Source: Bacteroidales bacterium UBA3663
Lineage (GTDB): Bacteria; Bacteroidota; Bacteroidia; Bacteroidales; UBA3663
Length of the DNA stretch: 13,828 nucleotides
Assembly (NCBI GenBank): GCA_002373755.1
Contig: DFJU01000036.1
Coordinates: forward strand, 19,688-33,515
Direction: 5' to 3'
The position numbers and the translations under genes are program-made. Every line of letters begins with the position of its first letter. The stretch's first letter is position 1. Positions 12,631-13,828 of this stretch are shown one piece after another. The notes beneath the pieces were generated by a model, which did no database searches, was not told the DNA's origin, and saw only the letters and a program-made list of their open reading frames with translations.

Positions 12631-13828
12631 ATGGACGATAAAACACAAGAATCGAACAATATCCCAGACCTCCAATCTCCTTTTGAGCAGCTAAGAGAAG
12701 TTGATGCTGAGGGTAAAGAATGGTGGAACTCACGCAAACTAGCGCGAGTGATGGGCTATGGCAAGTACTGGAACTTTGAACGTGTCATAGCCAAAGCACA
12801 AGCATGGACTTCTCAAAAGGGCTACCATCTTAGCGAGCATTTCGTAGAAATAACTGAGATGGCAGAATTGGGCAATGCCGCTGTCCGAGAGGTGACGAGC
12901 ATTCGCCTGTCTCGTGCGGCCAGCATGGCAGTAGCAATGAATGCTGACCAAAAGAAAGAGATGGTGAAGGCTGCACAACAGTATTTCTGTGCGACCATGA
13001 CAGCAGATGTGGCCGTGAGAAGTATGGAATCCACCATTCTTATGTATAAAGGTGGACGTGGGAAAGTACAGGTCCAAGTTGTCTTTGATACCAATACGTT
13101 CTGGCTTTCACAACAGAGAATGGCTGAGTTGTTTGGAGTGACAGTACCCACAATAAACTACCACCTCGACCAAATTGAACAAAGTGGTGAAATACATTTG
13201 TCCGATACTATTAGAAAAATTCGAATACCTTCGGACAAATGGTCCGGTGAGGTGCTGATGTATAACCTTGATGTGGTCATCGCAGTGGGTTATCGAGTGA
13301 ATAGCTACGAGGCTACTCAGTTCCGTATCTGGGCTACACAAATCTTGAAAGAATATCTTACCAAAGGTTTTGTGTTGGACGATGAGCGTCTAAAGGGTAA
13401 GAACGTATTCGGGGCTGACTACTTTGATGATTTGCTTGACCGCATCCGTGAGATACGTATCAGCGAACGACGTTACTATCAAAAGATTACGGATATATAT
13501 AGCGAGTGCAGTTCCGACTATGATAAGGATTCCAAAGAAACTCAGTTATTCTTCAAGACGGTACAAAACATGCTGCATTATGCCGTAACTAAACAGACAG
13601 CTGCTGAGATTATATATGACCGTGCGAATGCAGAACGCCCTCACATGGGATTGACAACATGGAAGAATGCACCAGACGGAAGAGTCGTGAAGTCGGATGT
13701 CACCATTGCCAAGAACTATCTCAGCGAGAAAGAAGTGGATTCGTTGAATAGACTGAGTAATGCCTTCATTGACATTGCGGAACAACGTGCAGAAGACCAT
13801 ATATTGATGACAATGGCAGACTGGTCTG
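12631..13828 (+). CDS. DinD-like / RhuM fusion protein (3' end outside the window)
   Basis: The frame is open from the ATG at 12631 to the window edge (399 codons). Residues 16-130 resemble the N-terminal domain of the E. coli DNA-damage-induced protein DinD: SPFEQLREVDAEGKEWWNSR, then VMGYGKYWNF, EHFVEI, and a REV....LSR segment followed by QQYFCATM. From about residue 132 (MESTILMYKGG) it is a RhuM-family (COG3943) protein: WLSQQRMAELFGV at 158-170 is a winged/helix-turn-helix-like unit, followed by YNLDVVIAVGYRVNS, QFRIWATQILKEYLTKGF, DERLKG, RISERRYYQKITDIY and NMGLT-like PHMGLTTWK. RhuM proteins are widespread in pathogenicity and defence islands and their biochemical role is unknown. 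The gene starts 27 bases after the 84-aa gene and may be in its transcript. Base composition is intermediate between the dcw genes and the methyltransferase region. Confidence 0.85.
   Translation, partial: MDDKTQESNNIPDLQSPFEQLREVDAEGKEWWNSRKLARVMGYGKYWNFERVIAKAQAWTSQKGYHLSEHFVEITEMAELGNAAVREVTSIRLSRAASMAVAMNADQKKEMVKAAQQYFCATMTADVAVRSMESTILMYKGGRGKVQVQVVFDTNTFWLSQQRMAELFGVTVPTINYHLDQIEQSGEIHLSDTIRKIRIPSDKWSGEVLMYNLDVVIAVGYRVNSYEATQFRIWATQILKEYLTKGFVLDDERLKGKNVFGADYFDDLLDRIREIRISERRYYQKITDIYSECSSDYDKDSKETQLFFKTVQNMLHYAVTKQTAAEIIYDRANAERPHMGLTTWKNAPDGRVVKSDVTIAKNYLSEKEVDSLNRLSNAFIDIAEQRAEDHILMTMADWS

Overview
The window looks like a Bacteroidota chromosome, most likely Bacteroidales and plausibly Prevotella-like. 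The evidence is three promoters of the Bacteroides type (TTTG, about 20 bases, TAnnTTTG), few purine-rich ribosome binding sites, the division/cell-wall (dcw) gene order typical of the phylum, a class-B-type PBP ending in a PASTA domain, and a long MraY with a non-canonical C-terminus. Genus is an inference from sequence style only.

Region 1 (1-1072): the 5' end of a leftward tRNA-Ser at the left edge, then back-to-back promoters, the rightward one serving a membrane-anchored helix-hairpin-helix (ComEA-like) protein that ends at a strong terminator.

Region 2 (1070-10807): GC-rich dcw genes on the + strand: rsmH, ftsL-like, ftsI/PBP, murE, mraY, murD, ftsW. The first three overlap and look translationally coupled. 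The later genes are separated by 90-330 base gaps filled with palindromic and tandem repeats. Together these genes take UDP-MurNAc-Ala through the D-Glu (MurD) and meso-DAP (MurE) additions, load it on lipid (MraY), and polymerise and cross-link it at the septum (FtsW-PBP-FtsL). mraZ is not upstream of rsmH, and murG, the usual next gene, does not follow ftsW within the window.

Region 3 (10882-13828, runs off the edge): AT-richer accessory DNA. It holds a C5-cytosine DNA methyltransferase broken by a frameshift in an A7 run and lacking its C-terminal motif X, a probable PD-(D/E)XK-type nuclease likely to be its restriction partner, a small unknown protein, and a DinD-like/RhuM fusion gene. 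This appears to be a decayed or altered restriction-modification/defence cargo sitting directly behind ftsW.
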